A stretch of DNA of 64,000 bases, taken from positions 186,001-250,000 of the forward strand of contig CANLTJ010000001.1 in NCBI GenBank assembly GCA_947493995.1, given 5' to 3'. Source of the stretch: an uncultured Arachnia sp. (GTDB lineage: Bacteria; Actinomycetota; Actinomycetes; Propionibacteriales; Propionibacteriaceae). Position 1 is the stretch's first letter. The number at the start of each line of letters is the position of its first letter. The notes beneath the pieces were generated by a model. The model saw only the letters and a list, made by a program, of their open reading frames with translations. It had not been told where the DNA came from and searched no databases. This document shows, piece by piece, positions 7,688 through 17,309 of the stretch. The position numbers and the translations under genes were made by a program.

Positions 7688-8889
7688 GACCCACTGCCCT
7701 CGATGAGGGCGGAGAGTTCGAGTTCACGCTCCACCTGCTGCAGCAAGCGGTCCTCCACCTGTGGAACGCCGATCCGGCGGATGATGTCGACGAAGAAGCC
7801 GTGCACGACGAGTCGGCGCGCCTCCATCTCGGAGATGCCGCGGCTGCGGAGGTAGAACAGCTGGAGGTCGTCGAAGCGTCCAGTGGTAGAGGCGTGACCG
7901 GCACCTGCGATCTCGCCGGTCTCGATTTCGAGATTCGGCACCGAGTCCGCTTGGCAGCCGTCGGTCAGGACGAGGTTCTTGTTGGACTCATAGGTGTCGA
8001 TCCCCTCGGCCTCCTTGCGGATCAGGATGTCTCCGATCCACACCGAGTGCGCCCCCTGGCCCTGCAGGGCGCCGCGGTAGTCCACGTTGCTCCTGGTCCT
8101 GGGCTCGTTGTGATCCACGAACAGCCGGTGTTGGATGTGTTGCCCGGCGTCGACGAAGTACAGACCATAGGCTTCCACCTCACCGCCAGGACCCTCGAAG
8201 TGGGAGTTCTCCTGGAGGCGGACGACGTCGCCACCCATGGAGGCTGTGATGGTCTTCACGTGCGCATCACGCCCCACCCGTACGGAGCGCTGGCCGCCGT
8301 GGATCGCATCGTCGGCCCAGTCCTGCAGCGTGACGAGGTTCAGGCGCGCACCGCCGTTGACGATGATGTCGGTCTTCTCGGCGTAGCTGCCCGATCCGGT
8401 GTAGTGGATCACGATCGTGGCGTGGGCGTTGGCGCCGACGGTGACGATCACGTGATCTGAGACGTCGCCCCCTGTGCCGCGAGCTCCGATAATGATGGGT
8501 TCGTCGATCTCGGCGTTGGCCGCCACGCGCAGGTGGAAGGCTTCAGCGGCGTTCTTGGCGGCGAGGGCGGACACGCGATCCACGGGTGCCTCGACGGACA
8601 GCCCGCGTGCCTCCTCCTGCGTGATCCGCTCCAGGGTGACGCCCTCCGGCAGGTCGGTGGACCAGTCGAGCGTGTCCGGGCTCGCCTGATCGGCGAGGAG
8701 ACCCTTGAAACGCTTGATCGGGGTGAAACGCCAGATTTCCTCACGACCGGAGGGCATCGGGTGGTCGTCGATGTCCCACGACGGAGAGGGGTGCAGGTGT
8801 GACTCGACCGTTTCGATGGCCGATGCAACGTTCGGCGCCTCGGAGCGGTCGGGGGCAGCGTTGGGTACGGGCTCAGTGATGGTGGACAA
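7684..8889 (-). CDS. sufD: Fe-S cluster assembly protein SufD
   Basis: About 401 aa with the right-handed beta-helix core of the SufB/SufD family and the conserved C-terminal segment around RSRGISEMEARRLVVHGFF. SufD is a structural partner of SufB and SufC. The start is uncertain: TTG 8889 (an AAGAAAG stretch 8 nt upstream) avoids overlap with sufB, whereas the ORF track start is a GTG at 8949 lying inside the sufB 3' end directly on its own GGAGG. I prefer 8889. Confidence 0.9.
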   Translation of the reverse strand: MSTITEPVPNAAPDRSEAPNVASAIETVESHLHPSPSWDIDDHPMPSGREEIWRFTPIKRFKGLLADQASPDTLDWSTDLPEGVTLERITQEEARGLSVEAPVDRVSALAAKNAAEAFHLRVAANAEIDEPIIIGARGTGGDVSDHVIVTVGANAHATIVIHYTGSGSYAEKTDIIVNGGARLNLVTLQDWADDAIHGGQRSVRVGRDAHVKTITASMGGDVVRLQENSHFEGPGGEVEAYGLYFVDAGQHIQHRLFVDHNEPRTRSNVDYRGALQGQGAHSVWIGDILIRKEAEGIDTYESNKNLVLTDGCQADSVPNLEIETGEIAGAGHASTTGRFDDLQLFYLRSRGISEMEARRLVVHGFFVDIIRRIGVPQVEDRLLQQVERELELSALIEGSGS

Positions 8890-8935
8890 TCTCGTGTCTT
8901 TCTTCGGTGGAGAACTATGGAGTGGGTGGGTGGCG

Positions 8936-10381
8936 TCAGCCGACCGCACCCTCCATCTGCAGTTCGATGAGGCGGTTCAATTCCAGTGCGTACTCCATGG
9001 GAAGTTCCCGTGCAATCGGCTCGACGAAGCCCCGCACGATCATGGCCATGGCTTCGAACTCACCCATGCCCCGGCTCATCAGGTAGAAGAGCTGGTCCGC
9101 CGACACCTTGGAGACCGTCGCTTCGTGTGCCATGGAGACATCGTCCTCACGCACGTCCACGTACGGATACGTGTCGGAGCGCGAGATCTGGTCCACCAGC
9201 AGCGCGTCGCACATCACCGACGACTTCGAGTGGTGTGCGCCGGGCTCAACCTTCACCAGACCGCGGTAGGACGAGCGTCCGCCACCGCGGGCAACCGACT
9301 TCGACACGATGGAGCTGGACGTGTTCGGTGCGCAGTGCACCATCTTGGAGCCGGCATCCTGGTGCTGACCCTCGCCTGCGAACGCGATGGACAGTGTCTC
9401 GCCACGAGCATGCTCACCCATGAGGTAGACGGCCGGGTACTTCATGGTGACCTTGGAGCCGATGTTGCCGTCGATCCACTCCATGGTGGCGCCCTCCTCA
9501 CAGGTGGCGCGCTTGGTGACCAGGTTGTAGACGTTGTTGGACCAGTTCTGGATGGTGGTGTAGCGGCAGCGTGCGTTCTTCTTCACGACGATCTCAACGA
9601 CGGCGGAGTGCAACGAGTCGCTGGAGTAGATCGGCGCAGTGCAGCCCTCGACGTAGTGCACGTAGGCACCCTCGTCGACGATGATCAGCGTGCGCTCGAA
9701 CTGGCCCATGTTCTCCGTGTTGATCCGGAAGTAGGCCTGCAGCGGGATCGTCACGTTGACGCCCTTGGGGACGTAGATGAATGACCCTCCGGACCACACG
9801 GCCGAGTTCAGAGAGGCGAACTTGTTGTCACCGACGGGGATGACGGTGCCGAAGTATTCCTTGAAGAGTTCCGGGTGCTCCTTCAGCGCGGTGTCGGTGT
9901 CCATGAAGATGACGCCCTGACGCTCGAGCTCTTCATTGATCTTGTGGTACACCACCTCGGACTCGTACTGCGCGGCCACTCCTGCGACGAGCCGCGCCTT
10001 CTCGGCCTCCGGGATACCCAGGCGGTCGTAAGTGTTCTTGATGTCCTCGGGAAGGTCCTCCCAGGTCTGGGCCTGCTTCTCGGTGGAGCGGACGAAGTAC
10101 TTGATGTTCTCGAAATCGATGCCGCTGAGGTCCGCGCCCCATGTGGGCATGGGCTTCTTGCGGAACAGCTTCAAGCCCTTCTGACGGAAGTCGTGCATCC
10201 ACTCGGGCTCATCCTTCAGCTCCGAAATGTTGCTGACGACGTCCTCATTGATGCCCCGCTTCGCGACGGCGCCAGCCGTGTCGCTGTCGTGCCAGCCGAA
10301 TTGATAGCTCGCAAGTGCATCAAGGTGCTCGTCCTGCGTTGCTCCCAGGCCCGGAGCCGGCTTTGGTGCTGTCTGCGTCAT
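8936..10381 (-). CDS. sufB: Fe-S cluster assembly protein SufB
   Basis: 481-aa SufB, the scaffold subunit on which clusters are built. The family core is unmistakable ([38 protein letters not shown], and the C-terminal [20 protein letters not shown]). ATG 10381 overlaps the sufR stop codon by 4 bp (ATGA), with AGGAAG 10 nt upstream, so sufR and sufB are co-transcribed and probably coupled. No intein is present, unlike some mycobacterial SufB proteins. Confidence 0.97.
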   Translation of the reverse strand: MTQTAPKPAPGLGATQDEHLDALASYQFGWHDSDTAGAVAKRGINEDVVSNISELKDEPEWMHDFRQKGLKLFRKKPMPTWGADLSGIDFENIKYFVRSTEKQAQTWEDLPEDIKNTYDRLGIPEAEKARLVAGVAAQYESEVVYHKINEELERQGVIFMDTDTALKEHPELFKEYFGTVIPVGDNKFASLNSAVWSGGSFIYVPKGVNVTIPLQAYFRINTENMGQFERTLIIVDEGAYVHYVEGCTAPIYSSDSLHSAVVEIVVKKNARCRYTTIQNWSNNVYNLVTKRATCEEGATMEWIDGNIGSKVTMKYPAVYLMGEHARGETLSIAFAGEGQHQDAGSKMVHCAPNTSSSIVSKSVARGGGRSSYRGLVKVEPGAHHSKSSVMCDALLVDQISRSDTYPYVDVREDDVSMAHEATVSKVSADQLFYLMSRGMGEFEAMAMIVRGFVEPIARELPMEYALELNRLIELQMEGAVG

Positions 10382-11064
10382 GATGGAGTCACTTCCTGAA
10401 GGGTGGCGGTGGTCTGGGTGACGGGATGGGGCACATGGGTGGTGCACACCCCGTCGCCGTGTGCGATGGTGGCGAGCCGCTGAACGTGGCTGTCGAGCAG
10501 CCGTGAGAACAGGGCGGTCTCCACCTCGCAGAGAATCGGGAACTCGGCGGCAACGTGTGCCACCGGGCAGTGATGTTGACAGAGCTGCTCGCCGGAGGCA
10601 ACAGGTTTCACCTGGGGTGCATAGCCATTTCGGGCGAGCGTCTCCTGGAGAATCTCGACGGAATCCCGGTCCGGCTGTTCAGCCTTCAACTCGTTGAACT
10701 GTATCTCAAGGCCTGCAAGGCGTTCTTCGGTCAAACCCCGAACCGCGTCGGAGCCAGCGGCCTCCTGCAACCGACGCAGAGCCGCGATGGCCAATGCGTC
10801 GTAGGTGTGGGGGAACTCGGCCCGAGCGACATCGGTGAGAGAGAAGATCTTCGACGGGCGTCCCCTGCCCCGGGCGCCGTAAACGCGTTGCTCGGCGTCC
10901 GCGAGTGTCCCCTCGGCGAGCAGAGCGGTGAGGTGGCGGCGAACGGCGGCTGGTGTCAGCGCGAGTCGATCGGCCAGCTGACGCGCCGTCGAGGGACCGT
11001 GCTGCAGGATGGAATCGACGACGCGCTGCCGGGTGGAGCGGTCGTCTGCTTCGTGGTTCTCCAT
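10378..11064 (-). CDS. sufR: Iron-sulfur cluster-dependent repressor SufR
   Basis: 228-aa DeoR/ArsR-like regulator: an N-terminal winged helix-turn-helix ([22 protein letters not shown]) and a C-terminal cysteine cluster ([19 protein letters not shown]) that in the family holds an Fe-S cluster. SufR represses the suf operon when clusters are sufficient. ATG 11064 follows GGAGGG. It is the first gene of the suf operon and lies just downstream of the 32-bp dyad at 11086-11117, its presumed operator. Confidence 0.95.
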   Translation of the reverse strand: MENHEADDRSTRQRVVDSILQHGPSTARQLADRLALTPAAVRRHLTALLAEGTLADAEQRVYGARGRGRPSKIFSLTDVARAEFPHTYDALAIAALRRLQEAAGSDAVRGLTEERLAGLEIQFNELKAEQPDRDSVEILQETLARNGYAPQVKPVASGEQLCQHHCPVAHVAAEFPILCEVETALFSRLLDSHVQRLATIAHGDGVCTTHVPHPVTQTTATLQEVTPS

Positions 11065-11085
11065 GACGCCCTCCTTCCGTCGCAA

Positions 11086-11117
11086 ATGATTTGACTACAC
11101 AAGTGTTTCCTAATCAT
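11086..11117. promoter_or_regulatory. 32-bp dyad, probable SufR operator
   Basis: ATGATTTGACTACACAAGTG with its right half has two-fold symmetry about 11101/11102: outer arms ATGATT/AATCAT, inner arms ACAC/GTGT and one paired G/C between them. It sits 22 bp upstream of the sufR start, in the sufR/ABC exporter divergent region. SufR proteins of cyanobacteria and mycobacteria bind inverted repeats in the same place; the exact motif here is read from sequence only. Confidence 0.65.
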
Positions 11118-11183
11118 CTCGATCATTCAAGCGAGGGGACCCTTACCGCGGCCCCGCGAGCCCGCCGTTCCAACACGCCCCGG

Positions 11184-11189
11184 TACGCT
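11184..11189 (+). promoter_or_regulatory. -10 box (TACGCT), leaderless start of ABC exporter ATPase
   Basis: TACGCT ends 6 nt before the GTG at 11196, with no Shine-Dalgarno between, suggesting a leaderless transcript for the exporter-ctaA operon. Confidence 0.4.
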
Positions 11190-11195
11190 GAGTGC

Positions 11196-11906
11196 GTGTC
11201 CGTGCCACCGCCGATTGCAGCGACCCAGCTGAGCGTTGAATTCGCTTCTGGAAGAGCTCTGCAGGAGTTGTCGCTGGAGGCCGCTGCTGGACGCGTCACC
11301 GCCCTGCTGGGCCCCAACGGCGCGGGCAAAACCACCTTCATCCGCTGCTGCACAGGTCTGCTGACTCCCGACAGCGGCGAGTTGCACATCTTCGGACATG
11401 TGCCGGGGACGCGTGAAATTCTTCCCCGTGTCGGCCTGATGCCCCAGCAGACGGGCGCCTGGTCCCAGATCACCCCACGCACGCTTCTTCACTATCTCTC
11501 GCAGCTCTATGCTCGCTCCCACTCTTCTGATGTCCTGATGGATCTCTTGGGGATTGACGCTTTTGCCGCCACACCGTACCGACGGCTCTCAGGAGGACAA
11601 CAGCAGCTCGTGAACCTGGCTGGGGCTCTGGTGGGGCGCCCTGAGCTCGTGTTTCTCGACGAACCCACAGCGGGGCTTGATGTCCGTGTCAAGCGTTTTG
11701 TCTGGGACGTGGTGCGCCGGGTGCGCGACGCCGGAGTTGCTGTACTGCTCACCACCCACGACATGCGCGAGGCAACGGAACTGGCCGACGAAGTACACAT
11801 CATTGACCATGGCCGCATCACCGTCAGCGGCACGGTCGGGGACCTGACCCGCCACGAGGATCTCGAGACCGTGTTCCTGAACAACACCACCGGGTCGGAG
11901 ACATGA
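11196..11906 (+). CDS. ABC exporter ATP-binding protein (CcmA-like)
   Basis: 236 aa with Walker A (GPNGAGKTT), signature (LSGGQQQLVNLAG), Walker B (LVFLDEPTAGLD) and switch His (LTTHD). It forms a drug/lipid-type ABC-2 exporter with the next gene. GTG 11196 is preferred over the ORF track start (11091), because 11091 lies inside the sufR operator and its first 35 residues do not look like an ABC N-terminus. In actinobacteria an ABC pair next to sufR and ctaA is a conserved arrangement; the substrate is unknown. Confidence 0.9.
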   Translation: MSVPPPIAATQLSVEFASGRALQELSLEAAAGRVTALLGPNGAGKTTFIRCCTGLLTPDSGELHIFGHVPGTREILPRVGLMPQQTGAWSQITPRTLLHYLSQLYARSHSSDVLMDLLGIDAFAATPYRRLSGGQQQLVNLAGALVGRPELVFLDEPTAGLDVRVKRFVWDVVRRVRDAGVAVLLTTHDMREATELADEVHIIDHGRITVSGTVGDLTRHEDLETVFLNNTTGSET

Positions 11907-12652
11907 CCAGCCTCAACTTCGCGCCCGCCGGTGCCGCGGCGCCACGCTCCCGACAGGTGTGGGGGCACGCCCGTACAGAGGCAGGTCTCATTCTGCGCAA
12001 CGGCGAACAGGCATTGTTGGCGCTGGTGATTCCCATCGGGATTCTCGTCGCCGGACGATTCCTCGGGGCAGGCTTCGGTCTGAACTTCCCGACGCTCGTG
12101 CCGTCCGTTTTCGCCCTTGCCATCTGGTCCTCGTGCTTCACCTCATTGGCCATCGCCACCGGGTTCGAGCGACGCTACAACGTGCTTGAGCGGCTGGCCG
12201 CCACTCCTTTGGGCAAGCTCGGAATCCTGTTGGGCAAGGCCACGGCGATTGCCCTGGTCACAACGCTGCAGCTGCTGGTCCTCGCGATCGTTGCCCTGGT
12301 CCTCGGGTGGCGTCCGGGATTTGATCCTCCGACCCTTTTGGTGGGGGTGGCCGGGTGCGTTCTGGCAGCGGGAGCCTTCGCGGGTCTGGCACTGTCCCTG
12401 GCGGGCACGGCGCGCCCGGAGGTCACTCTGGCCGTCGCCAATCTGGTCTACCTGTTCGGTGTGGTCGCGGGAGCTCTCCTTCTGCCGGTCAGCAGCCATC
12501 CCGGCTGGGCCCAGCCGCTCGTGGCGTTGCTGCCCACTGCCGCTCTCGGCGAGGCCCTGCGCAGCGGTACGCCCTCCAGTCTGATTGTGCTCGCGGTGTG
12601 GTGCGCGGGCACACTGGTTGTTGCACGAAAGGTGTTTCGATGGACGTCATGA
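11903..12652 (+). CDS. ABC-2 type exporter permease
   Basis: 249-aa membrane protein with six predicted transmembrane helices and the ABC-2 permease layout (first helix LALVIPIGILVAG; loop with FERRYNVLERLAATPLGKLGILLGK, a typical coupling segment). It overlaps the ATPase gene by 4 bp (ATGA) and ctaA overlaps its end, so the three genes form an operon. Its proximity to ctaA hints at a link to heme or respiration, but that is inference. Confidence 0.9.
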   Translation: MTSLNFAPAGAAAPRSRQVWGHARTEAGLILRNGEQALLALVIPIGILVAGRFLGAGFGLNFPTLVPSVFALAIWSSCFTSLAIATGFERRYNVLERLAATPLGKLGILLGKATAIALVTTLQLLVLAIVALVLGWRPGFDPPTLLVGVAGCVLAAGAFAGLALSLAGTARPEVTLAVANLVYLFGVVAGALLLPVSSHPGWAQPLVALLPTAALGEALRSGTPSSLIVLAVWCAGTLVVARKVFRWTS

Positions 12653-13617
12653 CTCGCACCACCCGCAGCCCCAACGGCTGGACTCCCCTCCGCCTCGTCG
12701 ACAGCGAGAAGGCAATGAAGCGGTGGCTGATCGCCTCGTTGGTGGCCAACATGCTGATCATCGTCACCGGAGCCGTGGTACGTGTCACCGGATCCGGGCT
12801 CGGCTGCCCCACCTGGCCCCACTGCTACGAGGGTTCCTGGACTCCCCATCCGGAATCGGGTGCGAATGGAGTCATCGAGTTCGGGAACCGGCTGCTGACC
12901 TTCGTGCTGATCATCGCCGCACTCGGCGCGTTCATCTCCGTGTGGCTCAACCGTCGCGCATTCACCAAGTTGTGGTGGCTGTCGCTGGGCATTGGGTTGG
13001 GCATCCCCCTCCAGGCCGTGGTCGGCGGCATCGTCGTCCGGCTCGACCTCAATCCATCCCTGGTGGCCGCACATCTGCTGCTGTCGGTAGCGCTCGTCGT
13101 GCTGGCAACCTGGGCGGTGACAGTCGCTCGCGGGGTACCGGCTGATGCGGTGCCGCCCTTCATGCGCTACGTGGTGATCGGTACGTTCGCCATGGCCATG
13201 GTGTCGATCGTCATCGGCACGCTCGTCACGGGGGCGGGCCCACACGCCGGGGACATCGACGCCGAGCGCAATGGCCTCAGCATTCCCATCATTGCGAGGG
13301 TTCATTCCGCGTCGGCGTGGCTCCTCACTCTCGGATCCATCGCCAGCGTCGTTCTTCTGCGGCGGGGACGTCACGTTCGTGCAACGAGGGCGGCGTGGGT
13401 CCTTCTGGGGACGGTGGCGCTGCAAGGACTCATCGGCTACGTCCAGTACTTCACGGGCGTCCCTGTCGGACTGGTCATCCTTCACATCATCGGTCTCACG
13501 CTCGTGACCCTGGCGGCGGCATGGCTGCTGTTCTCCACGCGACGACGCTCGACCGCGACCGACACCACCGTTGCCTCGTCGGCATCCACCAGAAGGTCCA
13601 CCTCCGCTTCCCGCTGA
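12640..13617 (+). CDS. ctaA: Heme A synthase CtaA
   Basis: 325-aa protein with eight predicted helices in two four-helix repeats. It oxidises the methyl group of heme O to the formyl of heme A for cytochrome aa3 oxidase. Conserved features include VRVTGSGLGCPTWPHCYEG with a cysteine pair, E in VIEFGNRLL, and the heme-ligand histidines in AAHLLLS, ARVHSASAW and ILHIIGL. ATG 12640 has AAAGGTG upstream and overlaps the permease end by 13 bp; ATG 12649 (ATGA overlap) is an alternative. Confidence 0.93.
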   Translation: MDVMTRTTRSPNGWTPLRLVDSEKAMKRWLIASLVANMLIIVTGAVVRVTGSGLGCPTWPHCYEGSWTPHPESGANGVIEFGNRLLTFVLIIAALGAFISVWLNRRAFTKLWWLSLGIGLGIPLQAVVGGIVVRLDLNPSLVAAHLLLSVALVVLATWAVTVARGVPADAVPPFMRYVVIGTFAMAMVSIVIGTLVTGAGPHAGDIDAERNGLSIPIIARVHSASAWLLTLGSIASVVLLRRGRHVRATRAAWVLLGTVALQGLIGYVQYFTGVPVGLVILHIIGLTLVTLAAAWLLFSTRRRSTATDTTVASSASTRRSTSASR

Positions 13618-13653
13618 CCCGACACGCGGCATTGGATGCCCGCCGCGCCGTAT

Positions 13654-13670
13654 GTGTCCTCGCTGGACAC
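13654..13670. terminator. Weak bidirectional hairpin between ctaA and ctaB
   Basis: GTGTCC-tcgct-GGACAC lies in the 91-bp gap between the convergent genes. The stem is only 6 bp and there is no U-tract, so its role as terminator is uncertain. Confidence 0.3.
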
Positions 13671-13708
13671 TGAGTGAGGCGTGTCCGGTCAGAACGAAGT
13701 GGGCCGCG

Positions 13709-14665
13709 TCAGGTGATCAGGGGATCGATGGCCATGGCCAGGAAGAGCAGCGCCAGATAGCTGTTGCTCCAGTGGAAGAGCCGCATGGCCTTCAACTGGG
13801 TGATGGAGACGTCGGCACGGGCACGCTGCCACAGCCGCCATGCCTCCCAGAGGAACACGACACCGAGCACGGCGGCGACGATCGGATACAGCCAACCGGT
13901 GGGCGCCAGGGGCCACAGCAGCAGGGAGACGGCGACGGTGGCGACGGAGAACCAGAAGATCTGCATCGCCACGTGCGGTGCGGAGCGGACCACCGGCAGC
14001 ATCGGCACCTCGGCCGCGGCATAGTCGTCGCGGTACCGGAAAGCGAGCGCCCACGTGTGGGGCGGTGTCCACAGGAAGACGATCGCGAAGAGCACGAACG
14101 GCGCCACGGCGAGCTCGCCCGTCACTGCGGTCCAGCCGATCAACGGTGGGAAGCATCCCGCTATGCCTCCCCAGACGATGTTCTGCGAGGTTCGGCGCTT
14201 CAACCACATCGTGTAGACGAAGACGTAGAAAGCGTTCGCCGTCAGGGCGAGGATGGCCGAGAGCCAGTTGGCTCCGAATCCCAGAACGAGGGTGGCAAGG
14301 ATCCCCAGCAGCACTCCGAACACGGAGGCGGGCACCGTACCCACCTGATGACGCGGCATCGGCCGACGGCGGGTCCGACGCATGATCTCGTCGATGTCGG
14401 CATCGAGCACGCAGTTGAAAGTGTTGGCGCTGGCCGCAGCGAACATGCCGCCGATCATCGTCCACAGGACGAGGTCCCAGGCAGGGAGACCCCCCGCTGC
14501 CAGGAACATGGCGGGCACAGTGGTGACGAGCAGTAGCTCGATGATGCGAGGTTTGGTCAGGGCCACGTAGGCCTTCACCACGTCCTTGACGCCTGCCCGG
14601 ACGGCGGTTGCCTCGGCGGCTCCTGCAACCACGTACACGCCCACTTTCACATCGTTTTGCCCCAT
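13709..14665 (-). CDS. ctaB: Protoheme IX farnesyltransferase (heme O synthase) CtaB
   Basis: About 318 aa, UbiA-type polytopic prenyltransferase with the first Asp-rich motif NTFNCVLDADID and the second region YRDDYAAAEVPMLP. It adds a farnesyl group to protoheme to give heme O, the substrate of CtaA. The start is uncertain: ATG 14665 (MGQNDVKVG) or the GTG five codons later (preceded by GGGG) are both reasonable; the ORF track start (14842) overlaps the divergent zwf promoter region and is unlikely. It converges with ctaA. Confidence 0.93.
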   Translation of the reverse strand: MGQNDVKVGVYVVAGAAEATAVRAGVKDVVKAYVALTKPRIIELLLVTTVPAMFLAAGGLPAWDLVLWTMIGGMFAAASANTFNCVLDADIDEIMRRTRRRPMPRHQVGTVPASVFGVLLGILATLVLGFGANWLSAILALTANAFYVFVYTMWLKRRTSQNIVWGGIAGCFPPLIGWTAVTGELAVAPFVLFAIVFLWTPPHTWALAFRYRDDYAAAEVPMLPVVRSAPHVAMQIFWFSVATVAVSLLLWPLAPTGWLYPIVAAVLGVVFLWEAWRLWQRARADVSITQLKAMRLFHWSNSYLALLFLAMAIDPLIT

Positions 14666-14850
14666 GATGGGGACCCACCACACAACTCGCTGGTCGACTT
14701 CGCATCCTACCTGCCCCACCGGGCTCCCCCAAGACGGGCCGATCGGCTTCACGACGCATCCATCCGTGAAGGACACCCCCGACGATCCCCCAGCAGTGGC
14801 TATGGTTGTGATGCTGTCCCGACACCACCCTTCCCCAGCCAAGGAAGCCG

Positions 14851-16383
14851 ATGCCTGAATACTCTGACAACCCGTTGCGTGATCCCCAGGACCGCAGACT
14901 CCCCCGGATCGCTGGCCCCTGCGTTCTCGTGATCTTCGGTGTGACCGGAGATCTTTCCCGCAAGAAGTTGATGCCAGCCGTCTACGACCTGGCGAACCGC
15001 GGCATGCTGCCGCCGGGATTCGGTCTGGTGGGATTCGCCCGCCGTGACTGGAAGAACCAGGACTTCGCCCAGGTGGTCCACGACGCGGTGAAGGAGAACT
15101 CCCGCACCCCTTTCCGTGAGGAGGTCTGGGAACAACTGCTTGAGGGAATTCGCTTCGTGCCGGGCACTTTCGATTCCGACGAGTCCTTCAGCAAGCTGAA
15201 GGAGACCATCACCGAGCTTGACGAGGCCCGCGGAACCGGCGGCAATCACGCGTTCTACCTCTCCATCCCCCCCTCGAGTTTCGAGCTCGTCGTCTCCCAG
15301 TTGAAGAAGCACGGGCTGACCAAACGGGACGAGGGCGGATGGAATCGCGTGGTCATCGAGAAGCCGTTCGGGCACGATCTGGAGTCCGCCAAGGAACTGA
15401 ACGACGTGGTCAGTTCCCTCTTCGAGCCCCACGAGGTCTTCCGCATCGACCACTACCTGGGCAAGGAAACGGTCCAGAACATGCTGGCGCTGCGCTTCGC
15501 CAACCAGATGTTCGAACCCATCTGGAACAACCACTACGTCAGCCATGTGCAGATCACGATGGCCGAGGACATCGGTATCGGTGGCCGTGCCGGCTACTAC
15601 GACGGCATTGGCGCCGCGCGCGACGTCATCCAGAACCACTTGCTCCAGCTGCTCGCCCTCACCGCGATGGAGGAGCCGACGTCCTTCGAGGCCTCACAGC
15701 TGCGCACCGAGAAGCAGAAGGTGCTGGCTGCGGCCCACGTACCCGGCAACCTGTCCGAGACGACGGCGCGCGGACAGTACTGTGCGGGCTGGCAGGGGGC
15801 GGAACAGGTGAAGGGATATCTGGAGGCCGACGGCGTGGATCCCGGGTCCACCACCGAGACATACGCGGCTATCCGGGTGGACGTGGACAACCGCCGCTGG
15901 GCTGGAGTTCCGTTCTATCTGCGCGCCGCCAAACGCATGCCCCGACGGGTCACGGAAGTCGCCCTGAGTTTCAAACGGGCACCCCACCTGCCCTTCACCG
16001 CCACGGACACCGAGGAACTGGGCACGAACGCCCTGGTCATGCGGATACAGCCGGACGAGGGCGTCACACTGCGCTTCGGGGCCAAGGTTCCGGGGACGCA
16101 GATGGAGATCCGCGAGGTCTCCATGGACTTCGCCTACGGCGGATCGTTCACCGAGTCCTCCCCCGAGGCCTACGAACGTCTGATTCTGGACGTCATGCTG
16201 GGCGACGCACCATTGTTCCCGCAGCAGCAGGAAGTGGAACTCAGCTGGAAGATCCTGGACCCGGTACTTGAGCACTGGGCGAGCCTGGATGAGCAGCCGC
16301 AATCCTATGAATCCGGAACGTGGGGCCCGCAGAGTGCATGGGACATGCTTGCCCGCGACGGCTTCGCCTGGCGCAGGCCCTGA
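14851..16383 (+). CDS. zwf: Glucose-6-phosphate 1-dehydrogenase
   Basis: 510 aa. The Rossmann start IFGVTGDLSRKKLMPA binds NADP and the active-site segment RIDHYLGKETVQN carries the catalytic His and Lys. It commits glucose-6-phosphate to the oxidative pentose phosphate pathway. ATG 14851 follows AAGGAAG. It heads a zwf-opcA-pgl operon. The tkt and tal genes that often sit between ctaB and zwf in actinobacteria are absent. Confidence 0.97.
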   Translation: MPEYSDNPLRDPQDRRLPRIAGPCVLVIFGVTGDLSRKKLMPAVYDLANRGMLPPGFGLVGFARRDWKNQDFAQVVHDAVKENSRTPFREEVWEQLLEGIRFVPGTFDSDESFSKLKETITELDEARGTGGNHAFYLSIPPSSFELVVSQLKKHGLTKRDEGGWNRVVIEKPFGHDLESAKELNDVVSSLFEPHEVFRIDHYLGKETVQNMLALRFANQMFEPIWNNHYVSHVQITMAEDIGIGGRAGYYDGIGAARDVIQNHLLQLLALTAMEEPTSFEASQLRTEKQKVLAAAHVPGNLSETTARGQYCAGWQGAEQVKGYLEADGVDPGSTTETYAAIRVDVDNRRWAGVPFYLRAAKRMPRRVTEVALSFKRAPHLPFTATDTEELGTNALVMRIQPDEGVTLRFGAKVPGTQMEIREVSMDFAYGGSFTESSPEAYERLILDVMLGDAPLFPQQQEVELSWKILDPVLEHWASLDEQPQSYESGTWGPQSAWDMLARDGFAWRRP

Positions 16384-16406
16384 GAGACGACGACAGGACA
16401 ACCGAC

Positions 16407-17309
16407 GTGATCATCGAACTGAAGAACACCACCACCCGCGAGGTGGCCTCCGAACTGCTCCGAGCACGCCGCAACGTGGGACCCGCCAGCGGCATGGTCC
16501 TCACACTTCTCGTGGTCTCCGACGAGGAACATCGCGACGATGCGCTGCAGGCTGCCCGCGCATCGGCGACGGCACACCCGTCGCGAGTGATCGTGGTGAC
16601 CTACGCCAACGGGGAATCCGCCCTCGACGCCGAGATTCAGGTGGGCGAGGGTCTGCCCGGCGACCTCCTGGCCCTGACCATGTCCGGAGCCCTCGCAGAG
16701 CATGCCGGTTCCGTTCTCCTGCCCCTGCTGCTGCCTGACTCCCCCACCATCGTGTGGTGGCCCCATGACGCACCCGACGATCCCAGTGAGGACCCCGTCG
16801 GCAGACTGGCGGATCGACGCATCACCGACGCGGCGAGCGCAGAGGATCCGCAACAGGCGCTCATCACGCGAGCCCGCAACCACACCCCCGGCGACACGGA
16901 CCTGACGTGGACACGCCTCACGCGGTGGCGTGCGCTGCTCGCCGCTGCCCTCGACCAGTACCCGGCGACCGTCACCGGCGCCCTCGTGCGCTCAGCCCCC
17001 GACAATGCGCCCGCCACACTCCTGATGGCGTGGCTGGAGGACAGACTGGGCATCGCTGTCGAGAATGAGGAAAGCTCCATGCCGGGCGTCTCCGAAGTCC
17101 GCCTCACCACCGAGGGCGGAGACATCGTCATCAATCGAGGGACATCGGACAGCATCGCCCTGTACAACGTCCCGGGCCAGCCGGAACGCAAGGTGGCTCT
17201 CCGTCGCAGACCGTTGACGGATCTGTTGACCGAGGAATTGCAGCGCATGGACGCCGACGACATCTTCGAGTCCGCCGTCAGTCGCATCCTGGAACGAAGG
17301 AATGACTAA
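16407..17309 (+). CDS. opcA: OpcA, glucose-6-phosphate dehydrogenase assembly/allosteric protein
   Basis: About 300 aa, matching the actinobacterial OpcA family by position and by the segments VLTLLVV, SPTIVWWPHDAP and the C-terminal LLTEELQRMDADDIFESAVSRIL. OpcA modulates Zwf assembly or activity and has no catalytic residues of its own. GTG 16407 lies 23 bp after zwf with only a weak AGGA upstream; an earlier start within zwf (ORF track 16320) is less likely. It overlaps pgl by 8 bp. Confidence 0.92.
   Translation: MIIELKNTTTREVASELLRARRNVGPASGMVLTLLVVSDEEHRDDALQAARASATAHPSRVIVVTYANGESALDAEIQVGEGLPGDLLALTMSGALAEHAGSVLLPLLLPDSPTIVWWPHDAPDDPSEDPVGRLADRRITDAASAEDPQQALITRARNHTPGDTDLTWTRLTRWRALLAAALDQYPATVTGALVRSAPDNAPATLLMAWLEDRLGIAVENEESSMPGVSEVRLTTEGGDIVINRGTSDSIALYNVPGQPERKVALRRRPLTDLLTEELQRMDADDIFESAVSRILERRND

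Noticed and set aside
9900-10400. Possible intein or insertion in sufB, as in mycobacteria
   Set aside because: The SufB reading is uninterrupted at 481 aa with no splicing motifs.
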